Shown in pieces: positions 44,105 through 51,787 of a DNA stretch of 64,000 bases (position 1 is its first letter; every line of letters starts with the position of its first letter). The position numbers and the translations under genes are program-made. Source of the DNA: an uncultured Lachnospiraceae bacterium (GTDB taxonomy: Bacteria > Bacillota > Clostridia > Lachnospirales > Lachnospiraceae); contig CATXUX010000013.1 in the NCBI GenBank assembly GCA_958402795.1, positions 1 through 64,000 on the forward strand. The letters are read 5' to 3'. The notes below the pieces were generated by a model. It was given only the letters and a program-made list of their open reading frames with translations. It was not told the DNA's origin and searched no databases.

Positions 44105-44482
44105 TCACTCCTGTTCCTGTATCCTGTACTCCGGCAGTCCTTTCTTTCTGGCAGCCGCATTCCGTACGGTTTCCAAAAACCGCTCCTCGGTCAGCGGGCG
44201 GGGAATAAAATCAAAGATATGACGCCGGATCGCCATCCTCGCAAAATATTTGTCGTCCGTTACCCACACGATCATTGCCTGCGGATAGCGGTTGCTGTAC
44301 TCCAGCATCGTCTCCATTCCGAGCGCACCGTCCAGCGTAATGACCGCCAGATCACTGTCTATAAAATGGAAGTTTCCATCCTGTTCCACATGATAAGGCT
44401 GTGCATCCGGTATTTCCCCCAGTAACTGTTCTGACAGCGCCTGGTATTCTTCTTTTGATCTTGTATAAAACACAGACTTCAT
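44105..44482 (-). CDS. Stand-alone pseudo-receiver protein
   Basis: The 125-residue protein has the size and helix/strand order of a receiver domain, with FIDSDLAVITLDGALGMETMLEY matching the phospho-acceptor strand and MIVWVTDDKYFARMAIRRHIFDFIPRPLTEERFLETV matching the alpha4-beta5-alpha5 face. The acidic pair expected after strand 1 is absent (MKSVFYTRSKE), and the conserved Lys before the cis-Pro is Arg (IPRP), so phosphorylation is doubtful. AAGGAGG precedes the ATG at 44480-44482. It is the first gene of the surface operon, 7 bases before the giant protein gene. Confidence 0.7.
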   Translation of the reverse strand: MKSVFYTRSKEEYQALSEQLLGEIPDAQPYHVEQDGNFHFIDSDLAVITLDGALGMETMLEYSNRYPQAMIVWVTDDKYFARMAIRRHIFDFIPRPLTEERFLETVRNAAARKKGLPEYRIQEQE

Positions 44483-44516
44483 TCTGCACCGCCTCCTTGC
44501 TTTTCTACCTGTTTCC

Positions 44517-44574
44517 ATTCTATTTGATTTCCAGGGAAAATCAATACTTCTGGCAAGAACGCGCATTTTCTGGC
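44517..44574 (-). promoter_or_regulatory. Promoter of the surface operon with candidate LytTR-type direct repeats
   Basis: On the minus strand -35 TTGATT (44539-44544) and -10 TAGAAT (44517-44522) are 16 bp apart. Just upstream lie two copies of GCCAGAA (44548-44554 and 44568-44574) spaced 20 bp start to start, the geometry of LytTR regulator sites. The neighbouring divergent LytTR regulator is the obvious candidate to bind. The assignment is inference. Confidence 0.5.
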
Positions 44575-44650
44575 CTTGAAACTCCAATGAATCATAAGCC
44601 ATTAGCATCTTGCCTCGTCTGATTTATTCAGCGTACCGGCAAACATCTAC

Positions 44651-44679
44651 AAATGCGACTATTTTTAGTTGCATTTTTT
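44651..44679 (+). terminator. Weak hairpin with T tract in the divergent intergenic region
   Basis: AAATGCGACT-ATTTTT-AGTTGCATTT pairs over 10 bp, with one G-T wobble, and is followed by T residues. It could end any plus-strand transcript arriving from the left or act as a leader hairpin. No plus-strand gene ends here. Confidence 0.35.
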
Positions 44680-44737
44680 CTTCTGCTGAATATAATATAA
44701 TTAACGCAGGAAAACACTGCGAAACAAAAAAGCGGCT

Positions 44738-44857
44738 ATGAATGATTTTCACGGTGTAATTGATGATTATCTGGAAACCTGTAAAGCCGAAGGCAAAGAA
44801 CCCGAAATTGCCTACAAAGGCAGTTTCAATGTCCGGATTTCTCCGGCAGCGCAGTAA
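44738..44857 (+). pseudogene. HicB-type antitoxin remnant
   Basis: A 39-codon open frame encodes DDYLETCKAEGKEPEIAYKGSFNVRISP, the conserved central part of HicB-family antitoxins just before their C-terminal ribbon-helix-helix domain. A stop codon follows after ISPAAQ, so the DNA-binding domain is missing. A stop also lies just upstream, so the N-terminal half is gone too. The rest of the 407-base gap holds only the surface-operon promoter and a weak hairpin. Confidence 0.7.
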
Positions 44858-44889
44858 CACAGCTTTAATTCATTTACAGACAGGATGTG

Positions 44890-45636
44890 ATGATCATGAA
44901 GGTGGCGATTGTAGACGATGAACCGATTTATATTGATGAAATGACGAAGCTCTGCCGGAAGTTTGAGGCAGAAAGTGGGGAAACGGTAACGATTTCTTCC
45001 TTTTCCGGGGGAGAGGCTTTTCTGGAAACGTTCTGTCCGGAGGCGTATCAGGTCGTTTTTCTGGATATTTTCATGAACGGCATGGACGGGGTGGAGACTG
45101 CCCGGAGGCTTCGGGAAATAGACATGCACTGTTTTCTGGTCTTTTTGACCTCAAGCGATGAATTTATGCCTGACGCTTTTTCTTTTCATGCATTCGACTA
45201 TATTGTAAAACCGATCTCCGACGGGCAGGTGTTGCGGGTACTTTCTGACGTACGGGCACACCTCCCGGAACTGCCGCCCTATCTGGAGATTACTTGCGGA
45301 CGGCAGACCGTTCCTCTTCTTCTCTCGGATATTGTATCGGTTGTCAGTGACGCCCATTATCTGGATATCCGGACAAAAAATGAGGAACACTTCCGCTGCC
45401 GCATGACTGTGACCCGCTTCCTTACGCTTGCAGGAAATGATCCGCGTTTTCTCGCCGCCAACCGGGGCATCCTTGTCAATGCTGATTATATCCGCTCGAT
45501 CGACGGAAAGCAGGGTGTCTGTATCTTGACGGACGGCTCGATGCTCCCCATACGTCTCCGGGAGAGCCAGCGGCTGGAAAACGCTCTGCGGCAGTATCAT
45601 TTTTCCCAGATCCGCAAAGGACAGAAACATACATAA
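44890..45636 (+). CDS. LytTR-family response regulator
   Basis: The 248-residue regulator has a receiver domain (about 1-120; VAIVDDEP, phospho-acceptor Asp59 in VVFLDIFMNG, Lys in IVKPI) and a C-terminal LytTR DNA-binding domain (about 145-245; DAHYLDIRTKNEEHFRCRMTVTRF, FLAANRGILVNADYIRSI). It forms a two-gene unit with the kinase downstream and is divergent from the surface operon, its likely target. The ATG at 44890 or the one at 44896 could be the start. Confidence 0.94.
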   Translation: MIMKVAIVDDEPIYIDEMTKLCRKFEAESGETVTISSFSGGEAFLETFCPEAYQVVFLDIFMNGMDGVETARRLREIDMHCFLVFLTSSDEFMPDAFSFHAFDYIVKPISDGQVLRVLSDVRAHLPELPPYLEITCGRQTVPLLLSDIVSVVSDAHYLDIRTKNEEHFRCRMTVTRFLTLAGNDPRFLAANRGILVNADYIRSIDGKQGVCILTDGSMLPIRLRESQRLENALRQYHFSQIRKGQKHT

Positions 45637-45652
45637 GAAAGGACATTTGGCA

Positions 45653-46966
45653 ATGGAAATCCTGACCGCTGCATTACAATTTCTGATTATTATCCCCGCT
45701 GCTGTTTTATGTTATCTCCCGATGGGCAGCCATCTGGCATATTCCCGACGCCGGATTGCCGCACTCTGCGGGGCGGCCTTTGCGTGTTTTCTCCCGATAG
45801 CCGTGGCGGTTACAGTCATTTTCCATGCCGACGGAAATGCTACTCTGATTCCCGCGCTTCTCCTGTTTTTCCTTTTATACCAAAAGACGCTGAATGCTCC
45901 GTTTCCGAAGACACTCGCCGTCTACTTTTTTGTCTGCTCCCTGATGTCATTCGCCTGTATTCTCGCCTATGCCTTTGACGCATGGCTGCACCCGTATTCC
46001 GGCTATGCGGATTTTTCATGGCAGGCCGGCGTATTCCAAACCGTCGCTTCTGTCGTTATACTCGTATGCTTTGCTTATCCTTTTTGGAAATATTTCCGAA
46101 GCCTGATCGACCGTCCGGGGTTGGAAAAAATCTGGTATGTGACGCTGCCGGTGTCCGGCACGTTCCTTGTGCTGAATATCCTGTTCATCCCACAGTCCTA
46201 CCAGACGCTCCACGTAAACCGGGTTTTTTCAATCTTTCTTGCCCTTTTGTGCGGGTTATTCGCATTCCTGCTGTTTTTCTGCATCCTCTTTTACCGTACC
46301 GTCTCACTGATGCTGGATTACGCGGCAAAAGAAGAACATAACCGGTTTCTGGAACAGCAGGCGGAACAATATGTGACGCTGCACAACCACATGGAACAGA
46401 CCCGCCGTCTGCGCCACGATTTCCGGCATTTTGTCCATGCGCTTTCAACGCTGGCGGAGCAGGGCGACCTGGACAGCGTGAAGCTGTATCTCAAGGCTTA
46501 CGAGCAGGAACAGGCTGCAGTCCTTGATACGGTGCGCCCGTTCTGTAAAAACGCTGCTTTAAACGCCCTTTTCAATCACTACATGGCGATGGCACAAGAG
46601 TCTGGTATTGTCACTGACTGGAAGATTGCTCTCCCGGAACCGCTGGCCATCCCCGAGCTGGATCTTTTAAGCATCCTGGGAAACCTGTTGGAAAATGCAG
46701 TTGCCGGATGCCTCACCGTACCGGAGAACCAGCGCCGATTCAGCCTTTCCATACAGACCATGGAACAAGACAGTCTTTATATCGTCTCATCCAACAGCTT
46801 TGACGGACATCTTGTCAAAGAATCGGGAACTCTGCGTTCCTCCAAAGGGTACGGGCATGGCGTCGGGTTGTACTCCATCCGCACACTGGCGGAAAAATAT
46901 CACGGCATGGCACAGTTTTCTAATAAAGATACCGAATTTTGCATGGATATCGTTCTGAAACTGTAA
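45653..46966 (+). CDS. GHKL-type sensor histidine kinase (AgrC/VirS-like)
   Basis: The 437-residue kinase has six or seven N-terminal membrane helices (about 1-215) and a coiled region. The phosphorylated histidine lies in RRLRHDFRHFVHAL (about 259-272), followed by a GHKL ATPase with the N box LLSILGNLLENAV and the G box GYGHGVGLYSI. This layout is that of kinases that sense peptides or membrane cues and signal to LytTR regulators. AAAGGA precedes the ATG at 45653, 16 bases after the regulator. Confidence 0.93.
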   Translation: MEILTAALQFLIIIPAAVLCYLPMGSHLAYSRRRIAALCGAAFACFLPIAVAVTVIFHADGNATLIPALLLFFLLYQKTLNAPFPKTLAVYFFVCSLMSFACILAYAFDAWLHPYSGYADFSWQAGVFQTVASVVILVCFAYPFWKYFRSLIDRPGLEKIWYVTLPVSGTFLVLNILFIPQSYQTLHVNRVFSIFLALLCGLFAFLLFFCILFYRTVSLMLDYAAKEEHNRFLEQQAEQYVTLHNHMEQTRRLRHDFRHFVHALSTLAEQGDLDSVKLYLKAYEQEQAAVLDTVRPFCKNAALNALFNHYMAMAQESGIVTDWKIALPEPLAIPELDLLSILGNLLENAVAGCLTVPENQRRFSLSIQTMEQDSLYIVSSNSFDGHLVKESGTLRSSKGYGHGVGLYSIRTLAEKYHGMAQFSNKDTEFCMDIVLKL

Positions 46967-47006
46967 ATCCATTCTTTACATATGCGTTCTGTGCCCATTT
47001 GTCCTG

Positions 47007-47888
47007 CTAGAATACGCCTTTTTCACTTCTTTCTTTTATCATCTGCATTCCTGCCACAAGCGCCACGCCGACCAGACAGGGGATGATCTGGAAGTTTCCG
47101 AAATTCATTGCTGCTTTCGGTATCTCTAGCGTAGTCGGTCCCTGTATGATCGCATAAAAAGAGCCGATCATCATCCCTAAGATCATGTATACTGTCTGGG
47201 GGCGGAATCTTTCCAGACAAACCTTGATTGCTTTTACGACCGTAACCGCTCCTGCAAGTACGCCGCATCCAAAAAACAGCAGACTTGGGAGAACGGAGAA
47301 ATCAAAGCTCATTACACTTCTTACGGCAGAGATCACCGGAATGTATGCTCCGAAGATCAAAAGCAGTGTAGAGCCGGAAATTCCCGGAAGAAACATGGCA
47401 GATATTGCTATCATTCCGATAAAGAACAATCGGATCCCCAGTCCGATGGAAAACTGTCCGAGATCCATTGTGCTGCCTCCGGTTTGTCCGTTCAGCCATG
47501 TAATTCCCGCAACAAGTAAAATTCCAAGAAGACAGAAACCGATTCCCTTTCCGACTTCACGGAAGCTGTCGCGCTCCTCTCTGATAATCAGCGGAATTGC
47601 TCCCGCAATAAATCCAATGAACAGAGAACTTACGATGTAGATCTGACTTTCAAAAAGCGCAGATAAGGCAAGAACCGCCAGAAGCATTCCTGCCGCCCAG
47701 CCGATCCCCAGCTTTGCCAGATACCTAAGCGATGATTTCTTTTCTTTCATCTTTCCGAAGGCCAGATTGTGGATTGAACCGATAAACTGGTCGTAAAACC
47801 CCATAATAAACGCAACGGTTCCTCCCGATACCCCCGGTACACTGTCCGCCAGCGCCATGCAAAATCCGTTAATTCCTTCTTTTAACAT
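47007..47888 (-). CDS. DUF368 membrane protein, PopT-like undecaprenyl-phosphate transporter
   Basis: The 293-residue protein has about eight membrane helices and the DUF368 opening KEGINGFCMALADSVPGVSGGTVAFIMGFYDQFIGSI, plus a second FLPGISGSTLLLIFGAY repeat. DUF368 proteins were shown in other bacteria to return undecaprenyl phosphate across the membrane (PopT), supporting wall and glycan synthesis. I use the ATG at 47886-47888 with GGAGG 9 bases upstream. Its promoter region shares a 16-bp element with the OmpR-type kinase operon at 60 kb. Confidence 0.88.
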   Translation of the reverse strand: MLKEGINGFCMALADSVPGVSGGTVAFIMGFYDQFIGSIHNLAFGKMKEKKSSLRYLAKLGIGWAAGMLLAVLALSALFESQIYIVSSLFIGFIAGAIPLIIREERDSFREVGKGIGFCLLGILLVAGITWLNGQTGGSTMDLGQFSIGLGIRLFFIGMIAISAMFLPGISGSTLLLIFGAYIPVISAVRSVMSFDFSVLPSLLFFGCGVLAGAVTVVKAIKVCLERFRPQTVYMILGMMIGSFYAIIQGPTTLEIPKAAMNFGNFQIIPCLVGVALVAGMQMIKERSEKGVF

Positions 47889-47922
47889 ACGAAAAAAACC
47901 TCCTGTTTGTTTTTCTGCAGGT

Positions 47923-47977
47923 ATCTTAACAACCCACTTTAAACAAACAAGAGGCAACTTCCTAAATAATTTCTAAA
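47923..47977 (-). promoter_or_regulatory. Candidate response-regulator site and promoter upstream of DUF368
   Basis: TTTAGAAATTATTTAG (47962-47977) holds two TTTAG half-sites 11 bp apart. TGTTTGTTTAA lies 12 bp downstream (47939-47949) and a possible -10 TAAGAT at 47923-47928. All three elements recur at similar spacing upstream of the histidine kinase gene at 59.9 kb. Confidence 0.5.
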
Positions 47978-48067
47978 CAAATGTTGTTCCACTCGTGCTC
48001 GGATTCTAAACCGTCCGGAATAGCAGTTACATCAATTTCTCCCATCCGCATCGCAATGTTTCAACAA

Positions 48068-48628
48068 TCAAATCAAGGACGAATAATCCCGGATGGCCTG
48101 CTGCGGATCTTCGTGCCTGCCGATGATTTTCTCCATCCAGATCATATTATACCAGTGACCAAACTTGTAGCCACATTTATGAAATTCACCAACCTTAACA
48201 AAACCAAGGTGTGCATGAAAATCAGCGCTGTTCGTCGTAAGATATTCATCTTCAGTTTCAGGATATCCGATACAGGCATACAAATTTAGGATTCCCATTT
48301 TCTTCAATACTTCTTCCAATGTCTCGTAGAGTCTTCGACCCATTCCGCACTTTTGTGCCTTATGATCAAGATAGATGGTTACCTCACAAGACCAGTCATA
48401 GGCCGCCCTGCCGACAAAACTTCCCGCATACGCATATCCTTCGATAATTCCATCTTTCAGTATAACCAGATATGGATAGCGCTTCATAATATGTACCATG
48501 CGAGAGCGGAATTCTTCTATTGATGGGGTATCATATTCAAAGGTAATTGCTGTATTTCTGACATAGTAATCGTATATTTCAATTAATCTTTTGGCATCAG
48601 CCAGTTCTGCCTTACGAATCTCAATCAT
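48068..48628 (-). CDS. GNAT acetyltransferase, phosphinothricin-acetyltransferase-like
   Basis: The 186-residue protein starts MIEIRKAELADAKRLIEIYDYYVRNTAITFEYDTPS and has YAGSFVGRAAYDWSCEVTIYLDHKAQKCGMGRRLYETLEEV, the acetyl-CoA site of the Pat/MddA group. Those enzymes acetylate small amines such as methionine derivatives or phosphinothricin; here the substrate is unknown. It is monocistronic. Confidence 0.88.
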   Translation of the reverse strand: MIEIRKAELADAKRLIEIYDYYVRNTAITFEYDTPSIEEFRSRMVHIMKRYPYLVILKDGIIEGYAYAGSFVGRAAYDWSCEVTIYLDHKAQKCGMGRRLYETLEEVLKKMGILNLYACIGYPETEDEYLTTNSADFHAHLGFVKVGEFHKCGYKFGHWYNMIWMEKIIGRHEDPQQAIRDYSSLI

Positions 48629-48834
48629 ATATGCCGCCCTTTCTGCACTGTCAACTGCCTAATGCAAAATGAGTAGAAACAATGATACTTATTCATCTTC
48701 TATTTCTCCTGCTATAATATAGGGTAATTGTCTGCATATCACTTACAAGAACACCCTTAGTGTCTTCATGATGACTTTCATAAATTTTACAAACCCGATT
48801 TTATGTCCGCGGCAGCTTCTCTGCAACCTGGAAT

Positions 48835-49287
48835 TTATCTATGGATATACATTCTTGTCATATCAGGCTCATTGTCCCCTTGAACCATACACAAAAATTC
48901 CCAACCATATCTTTCATAAAAACTTGTATGGTCTGTAATCAAATAGAGAGGAGTAATTCCTTTGGACTTCATATCATTCACAACAAAATCAAGTAATTGT
49001 CCCGCAATTCCCTGACAGCGATACTCCTTGTCTGTATATACCGCACATACATTTGGCGTAAGGTCTTTTCTGTCATGAAAATCATTTTCGATCACGCCAA
49101 GACCACCTACAATACGTCCTCTGTCTAAACAAAGATACCAGCCATATTCTGTTTCATTATTAAGATAGGCTTCCATACATTCAAGATAAGCTTCTTGTGG
49201 TACTCCCCATTTATCATGAAACCATATAGCTGCTTCTTCTTTTAATTCGGGTTTTTGTCTTAAAGTAACATAAGTATATTCTTTCAT
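48835..49287 (-). CDS. GNAT-family N-acetyltransferase
   Basis: The 150-residue product has a standard GNAT core: GWYLCLDRGRIVGGLGVIENDF, then CAVYTDKEYRCQGIAGQLLDFVVNDM with the acetyl-CoA-binding Q/RxxGxA motif. It ends EPDMTRMYIHR. GGGAGG precedes the start, and a good promoter lies 70 bases upstream. The substrate is not evident. Confidence 0.87.
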   Translation of the reverse strand: MKEYTYVTLRQKPELKEEAAIWFHDKWGVPQEAYLECMEAYLNNETEYGWYLCLDRGRIVGGLGVIENDFHDRKDLTPNVCAVYTDKEYRCQGIAGQLLDFVVNDMKSKGITPLYLITDHTSFYERYGWEFLCMVQGDNEPDMTRMYIHR

Positions 49288-49357
49288 ATTCGCCTCCCAA
49301 ATTCCGATTGTAAACTCACAATTTTATAGATGCTTATCACACCTCATGTGCGAATAT

Positions 49358-49386
49358 ATTATACTGGAGGATTTCAGAATTGACAA
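49358..49386 (-). promoter_or_regulatory. Promoter of the GNAT gene at 48.8-49.3 kb
   Basis: TTGTCA (49381-49386) and TATAAT (49358-49363) on the minus strand are 17 bp apart, about 70 bases upstream of the start codon. Confidence 0.7.
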
Positions 49387-49429
49387 GTAATTTACGACGA
49401 AAGCAACATCTACTTTTTATGAAATCCTA

Positions 49430-49483
49430 TCGACAAGCAGAAACGACAAGAGTATAATGCAATTTGACAATTATAATTGTCAA
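49430..49483 (+). promoter_or_regulatory. Promoter and 20-bp palindromic operator of the small XRE regulator
   Basis: TCGACA (49430-49435) and TATAAT (49453-49458) are 17 bp apart. The perfect palindrome TTGACAATTATAATTGTCAA (49464-49483) begins 5 bases past the -10 box and so covers the start site. Autorepression by the XRE protein encoded 34 bases downstream is likely. Confidence 0.75.
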
Positions 49484-49517
49484 TATAACAAAGGAGATTG
49501 TCGCATGGAGATGCTGT

Positions 49518-49733
49518 ATGATATTGAGAAACCGTTTGAAAGAACGCAGAGCCGCACTGAATGTCAATCAACAGGAAATGGGGCGCTTATGCGGCGTTTC
49601 AAGGCAGACAATCAGCCTGATTGAACGGGGCGACTATTCGCCGTCTGTCACCCTTGCCCTGACGATTGCAAAGGTATGCGGCGTCACGGTAGAAGAGGTT
49701 TTCTATTTACAGGTGGAAGAAGAAAATGGATAA
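49518..49733 (+). CDS. Small XRE-family transcriptional regulator
   Basis: The 71-residue protein is a single helix-turn-helix of the XRE type: RNRLKERRAALNVNQQEMGRLCGVSRQTISLIERGDYSPSVTLALTIAKVCGVTVEEVFYL. I use the ATG at 49518 with GGAG 7 bases upstream. An ATG at 49505 behind a better ribosome site opens a different frame and encodes nothing recognisable. Its stop overlaps the start of the next gene by 8 bases. Confidence 0.88.
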   Translation: MILRNRLKERRAALNVNQQEMGRLCGVSRQTISLIERGDYSPSVTLALTIAKVCGVTVEEVFYLQVEEENG

Positions 49734-49971
49734 CAACAATGAAAGCAAGAAAGCAAACCGTAAGGCAATGCCGAAATTTATGCTCATTATGATCATCAGC
49801 CTGTTTGTTGGCGGCTGTACCATACTCGCTATTGCGCTTGCCGTCTGCGCCCTTATTTTCGGCATAGGGTTTTTACCGTCTCTTATAGTATGCCTTATTT
49901 GGATTGTCAATCTGTCGGTATATTGCAAGGAAGCATTAAGGTACTCGAAAGTCGGAAATATAATCTCCTGA
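49726..49971 (+). CDS. Small two-helix membrane protein
   Basis: The 81-residue protein has a lysine-rich N terminus, two membrane helices (about 16-38 and 40-62) and a short tail. It overlaps the XRE gene, a frequent pairing in which the membrane protein may respond to the same signal. I do not recognise a named family. Confidence 0.7.
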   Translation: MDNNNESKKANRKAMPKFMLIMIISLFVGGCTILAIALAVCALIFGIGFLPSLIVCLIWIVNLSVYCKEALRYSKVGNIIS

Positions 49972-50008
49972 AAGACCGACAGGCGGGTAAGCAATGGCAA
50001 ATTATTGA

Positions 50009-50227
50009 TGGCTTGTCGTTATTCTGATTATCTTTTGGTGGATTAGGATTACTTCAGGTGAAGGCCGCTTACAGGGCGTTATAAAGGAAATTGATGACGG
50101 CGGTATGGTAATCAAGAAAAATTCCTGCGAACGGGAAATTATCAATCTCGATTTCGTCACTTGTATCAGAGAGTATCCAAGAAAGAAAAACGGCAGGAAA
50201 AAGGTGTTGTACTGGACTGAGCATTAA
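50009..50227 (+). pseudogene. Small membrane-anchored reading frame with an in-frame stop near its start
   Basis: A 72-codon frame encodes a hydrophobic helix (LVVILIIFWWIRI) and then a soluble basic domain (GRLQGVIKEIDDGGMVIKKNS through KKVLYWTEH). The only ATG in frame, at 49994, is separated from it by a TGA codon at 50006-50008. The body looks conserved rather than random, so I take it as the third gene of the XRE unit disabled by a nonsense change; a sequence error or a non-ATG start is also possible. Confidence 0.5.
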
Positions 50228-50265
50228 AAAGACAACAAATAAGACATTTACGGGAGGATAATGAT

Positions 50266-50889
50266 GTGGCACAGATAATATGGAATGGCAACAAAAACTG
50301 GGATGATGTTTGGGACGGTAGGCAGCCGTGGGACAGAGAGATTGCGGAAAAAAGCATTCCTGAAAACTCGGTTCTGATTGACAGACCAGATGACATACTT
50401 AAGGCCTCAATTCCATACATGTTTTTCCCTTGCGTTGTATGCTTTGTTGCGATTTTTGCCAAAAAGGTGCAAGTAGATGAATTTATATTTGATTTATGGT
50501 TTATGCCGCTGTCATTTATTATCGGCTTCTTTGTTGCAATGCCATTACATGAATTTCTTCATGCTATAAGCTATCCAAAGGGAGAAAAAGTTTACATAGG
50601 AGTATCTGTAAAACAGTTGAGAGCATATGCTGCGTCCTCTGCTGCCCTTAGCAGAGGACGATATATAATTATGTCATTGGCACCTATGATTCCGGGGATA
50701 CTTTTACTTGCCGTTTTCTTGGTCTGCCCGATTACAATGAAGTGGTTGATGACAATATGTGTAGTGCCTGCGATTATGGGATTGATTTCTCCGGCACCCG
50801 ATTATATGGATATATTCATCATATTGCGGAAAGTACCGAAAGGAGCAACGATCCAGGCAACAGAAAATGGTTTGGTTTGGTATCTCTGA
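50266..50889 (+). CDS. DUF3267 putative membrane zinc metalloprotease
   Basis: The 207-residue protein has four membrane helices and HEFLH at residues 95-99 inside a helix (AMPLHEFLHAISYPKG), the HExxH zinc site of DUF3267 proteins. The later SPAPDYMDIF may supply the third ligand. Substrates of the family are not established. The start is a GTG with GGAGG 8 bases upstream. Confidence 0.82.
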   Translation: MAQIIWNGNKNWDDVWDGRQPWDREIAEKSIPENSVLIDRPDDILKASIPYMFFPCVVCFVAIFAKKVQVDEFIFDLWFMPLSFIIGFFVAMPLHEFLHAISYPKGEKVYIGVSVKQLRAYAASSAALSRGRYIIMSLAPMIPGILLLAVFLVCPITMKWLMTICVVPAIMGLISPAPDYMDIFIILRKVPKGATIQATENGLVWYL

Positions 50890-51058
50890 TACTATTGTCG
50901 TTCTAAAAAACGTTCTATAAAAAATATTCGTATCATAGCTTGTGCTGTCTTACTATCTCCTTTAGAAATATTTCTCACCTTTGCTTCTCAATCGCGATAC
51001 TATTTTATATCCTCGACAGCTTCTCGATAAATTAGGAAGTTATCACTTTCTTCATTAT

Positions 51059-51418
51059 TTACAATTCGTAATAATAAAGACATATATCTTCATAATGCCC
51101 ATCTTTCATTCTAAAACCTTCTGGAATTGTACCCAAATGATGAAATTTTAATCGTTCATACAAATGACGTGCATGTATATTTGTAGCTACAACTGCATTA
51201 AACTGCATAATCCTAAAACCGCATTTTCGTCCTTGTTGCAGACAATCCTTTACAAGTCTCTCGCCTATATGTAATCCTCTCGCCTCCGAACTGACAGCGT
51301 AGCTTGCATTGCATATATGACCACATCTGCCAACATTATTCGGATGCAAAATATACATTCCGAGGATATCGCCATCTGTATTCTCTGCCACAGCACAGTA
51401 TGTCTGAAAATCGTTACT
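51059..51418 (-). pseudogene. C-terminal fragment of a GNAT acetyltransferase
   Basis: The frame reads NDFQTYCAVAENTDGDILGMYILHPNNVGRCGHICNASYAVSSEARGLHIGERL and continues to the end of a normal GNAT domain. A stop codon lies directly upstream and no start is available in the conserved part. About the first 50 residues of the family are missing. A GTG inside the fragment could only give a protein without the first strands of the fold. Confidence 0.7.
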
Positions 51419-51454
51419 TTACTCTAAATGATAACACGGTCTCTGCTTCATAAA

Positions 51455-51727
51455 TTATCGTTTACCCTCTTTAATGAACATGATCAGTTTTTCTACATCA
51501 TCGAATTCATCATAATCCCCAACAATACCTTCCCGATGATATATAATACCGTTTTTCTCGTTGCGTTCTAAGCAGTCTAATAGCATCTGTTCCCCGTATC
51601 TTTTAGCAAATAAGGTAAAACCATATGGTTTTATCTTGGACAGCAAGCCTTTTCTGCAATCTTCTATGCAGTTATAACAATGGTCGTAACCTTTTGCTAT
51701 TGAACATTTCCTGAATTCCCGTTTCAT
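51455..51727 (-). CDS. Cysteine-rich DUF3795-like protein, possibly a fragment
   Basis: The 90-residue frame has four N-terminal cysteines in CSIAKGYDHCYNCIEDC, reminiscent of DUF3795 proteins, followed by a helical tail. GGAGG lies 6 bases before the ATG at 51725-51727. It overlaps by 4 bases a 28-codon frame (51724-51810) with no recognisable relative. The surroundings are all broken genes, so it may be a remnant that still happens to be open. Confidence 0.45.
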   Translation of the reverse strand: MKREFRKCSIAKGYDHCYNCIEDCRKGLLSKIKPYGFTLFAKRYGEQMLLDCLERNEKNGIIYHREGIVGDYDEFDDVEKLIMFIKEGKR

Positions 51728-51787
51728 AAAACACCTCCGCAACTCTCGATGAGTGGAGATTTTTCTATTGTTTCATATCCGCATTCC

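Noticed and set aside
49505..49620. ATG at 49505 behind the best ribosome site as start of the XRE gene
   Set aside because: It opens a different frame whose product has no helix-turn-helix; the XRE frame has its own GGAG and ATG at 49518.
50890..51058. Possible RNA gene in the gap after DUF3267
   Set aside because: The sequence is AT-rich with no stable hairpin, terminator or promoter pair that I could identify.
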